Source of the DNA: an uncultured Eubacteriales bacterium
GTDB lineage: Bacteria; Bacillota; Clostridia; Oscillospirales; Butyricicoccaceae
Assembly (NCBI GenBank): GCA_934636325.1
Contig: CAKUAK010000035.1
Location: forward strand, 1 to 31,263
DNA: 31,263 nt
Direction of reading: 5' to 3'
The position numbers and the translations under genes were made by a program. Shown here in pieces: positions 30,781-31,263 of this stretch (positions within the stretch are counted from its first letter, which is position 1; every line of letters starts with the position of its first letter). The notes under the pieces were generated by a model. That model was not told where the DNA came from. It did not search any database and saw nothing but the letters and a program-made list of their open reading frames with translations.

Positions 30781-30922
30781 TAGCAATTTACGACTATTTT
30801 CATATTTTCTCCTTAATACGTTGCAAAACGAGTTGACAGGTGATAGCAGATTGCGTATACTATACTTGCCATCGTTGCAGGATGAGAACCATTGAAAGGA
30901 GAAAGAAAATATGAGCGTTGCA
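30766..30922. promoter_or_regulatory. Four CGTTGCA motifs across the divergent control region
   Basis: Exact plus-strand copies at 30766-30772, 30819-30825, 30873-30879 and 30916-30922. The first lies in the repressor promoter, the second just before the -35 of the excisionase-like promoter, the third just after its expected start and the fourth in its first codons. Candidate operators. Confidence 0.55.
30833..30861 (+). promoter_or_regulatory. Promoter of the excisionase-like gene
   Basis: TTGACA, 17-bp spacer, TATACT; start predicted ~40 nt before the ATG. Near consensus. Confidence 0.75.
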
Positions 30923-31126
30923 AAAATCGGTATGACTATTGAAGAAGCGGCAGAAATGTCCGGGATCGGACGAAACACCATGCGTGCTCTGGTGGACTGG
31001 GGCAAGCTCCCGGTACTCAAGGTCGGACGGAAAACCATTATCCGGACGGATACACTGGAGCGTTTCATGACCGTCAACCAGGGAAGAAACCTGCGTTGTA
31101 GGGACGAAGTAAAGGAGGTGGTATGA
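30911..31126 (+). CDS. Excisionase-like small helix-turn-helix protein
   Basis: A 71-residue MerR/AlpA-like (HTH_17) DNA-binding protein: MTIEEAAEMSGIGRNTMRAL forms the helix-turn-helix and VLKVGRKTIIRTDTLERFM the wing. Proteins of this form act as excisionases or as activators of conjugative-element modules. AAAGGAG lies 8 nt before the ATG. It is transcribed divergently from the XRE regulator. The TGA stop overlaps the next ATG (TGATG), with AAGGAGGTG inside its last codons, so the next gene is translationally coupled. Excisionase function is plausible but not proven; it points away from the integrase gene. Confidence 0.75.
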   Translation: MSVAKIGMTIEEAAEMSGIGRNTMRALVDWGKLPVLKVGRKTIIRTDTLERFMTVNQGRNLRCRDEVKEVV

Positions 31127-31263
31127 TGCTCCCAAAAAGCAGTCTCTCAAGGCCTCGCCGTCTGAGAGCGAAATACACCCCTCGCACAAACCTGACGGTT
31201 CGTACTCCGGGTATTTCGCTCCTGCGGAGGGCCTGTATCGAGTGTTCGAGAAGTATCCTTCAC
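31126..31263 (+). CDS. Start of an element gene cut by the window edge, possibly frameshifted
   Basis: ATG 31126 (or 31123) has a perfect AAGGAGGTG 5 nt upstream. The ATG frame is open to the edge but reads as Arg/Ser/Leu-rich shadow-like sequence. The -1 frame, entered at CCCAAAAAG (31131-31139), reads KQSLKASPSESEIHPSHKPD and then GSYSGYFAPAEGLYRVFEKY, which looks like real protein. So either one A is missing from the run of five (31134-31138), or the ribosome shifts at CCCAAAA. Identity unknown; 3' end outside the window. Confidence 0.45.
   Translation, partial: MLPKSSLSRPRRLRAKYTPRTNLTVRTPGISLLRRACIECSRSILH

Noticed and set aside
30860..31189. Minus-strand frame of 109 codons overlapping the excisionase-like gene
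   Set aside because: It covers a well-supported plus-strand gene with promoter and ribosome site and has no ribosome site of its own.
27097..31263. Attachment-site direct repeats defining the element ends
   Set aside because: I searched by eye near the integrase stop and the tuf terminator for a matching repeat pair and saw none; the right end of the element is outside the window.

Overview
The window looks like chromosome from a GC-rich member of the Clostridia (Oscillospirales-like is my best guess). Evidence: strong Shine-Dalgarno sites (AAGGAGG type), sigma-A promoters with 17-bp spacers, the Gram-positive order rpoB-rpoC-L7Ae-like-rpsL-rpsG-fusA-tuf, and a Tn1549/Tn916-type integrase of the kind common in gut Firmicutes. 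No species can be named from the sequence alone.

Positions 1-10667 hold one long minus-strand operon. It starts from a near-consensus promoter at 10639-10667. In transcription order it encodes an alpha/beta hydrolase, a bleomycin-hydrolase/PepC-type aminopeptidase, a peptide-class lipoprotein binding protein, an OppB permease broken by an in-frame TGA, OppC, OppD, OppF, a non-canonical creatininase-family hydrolase, a class III aminotransferase and a GntR/HutC-type regulator. Together these suggest uptake and stepwise breakdown of a peptide or amide substrate that cannot be identified here. The broken oppB would cripple import if the TGA is real.

Positions 10694-14583 hold, on the plus strand, hisS overlapped by a HAD phosphatase gene, a strong terminator, then an AbgB-like M20 amidohydrolase with its own promoter and tandem terminators. 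Positions 14734-27096 are the rpoBC/str block: rpoB, rpoC, an L7Ae/YbxF-like K-turn protein, rpsL, rpsG, fusA and tuf, with internal promoters before the YbxF-like gene, rpsG and tuf, closed by a textbook terminator. rplKAJL does not precede rpoB.

From 27097 to the end the sequence changes character. It is a mosaic of mobile DNA: AT-rich sequence with a 38-bp perfect palindrome, a doubly truncated gene remnant, a truncated Cys-rich VLP gene of a conjugative element with tandem palindromes upstream, a DUF3139-like membrane protein gene, a tyrosine integrase interrupted by a TGA, and a divergent control region (XRE repressor versus excisionase-like HTH gene) carrying four copies of CGTTGCA. The element appears to continue past the right edge, where the next gene starts with a possible -1 frameshift site.

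I did not find a clearly new defence or biosynthetic system. The most unusual items are the regulatory repeats and palindromes in the mobile region, the possible frameshift gene at the edge, and the composition of the catabolic operon.
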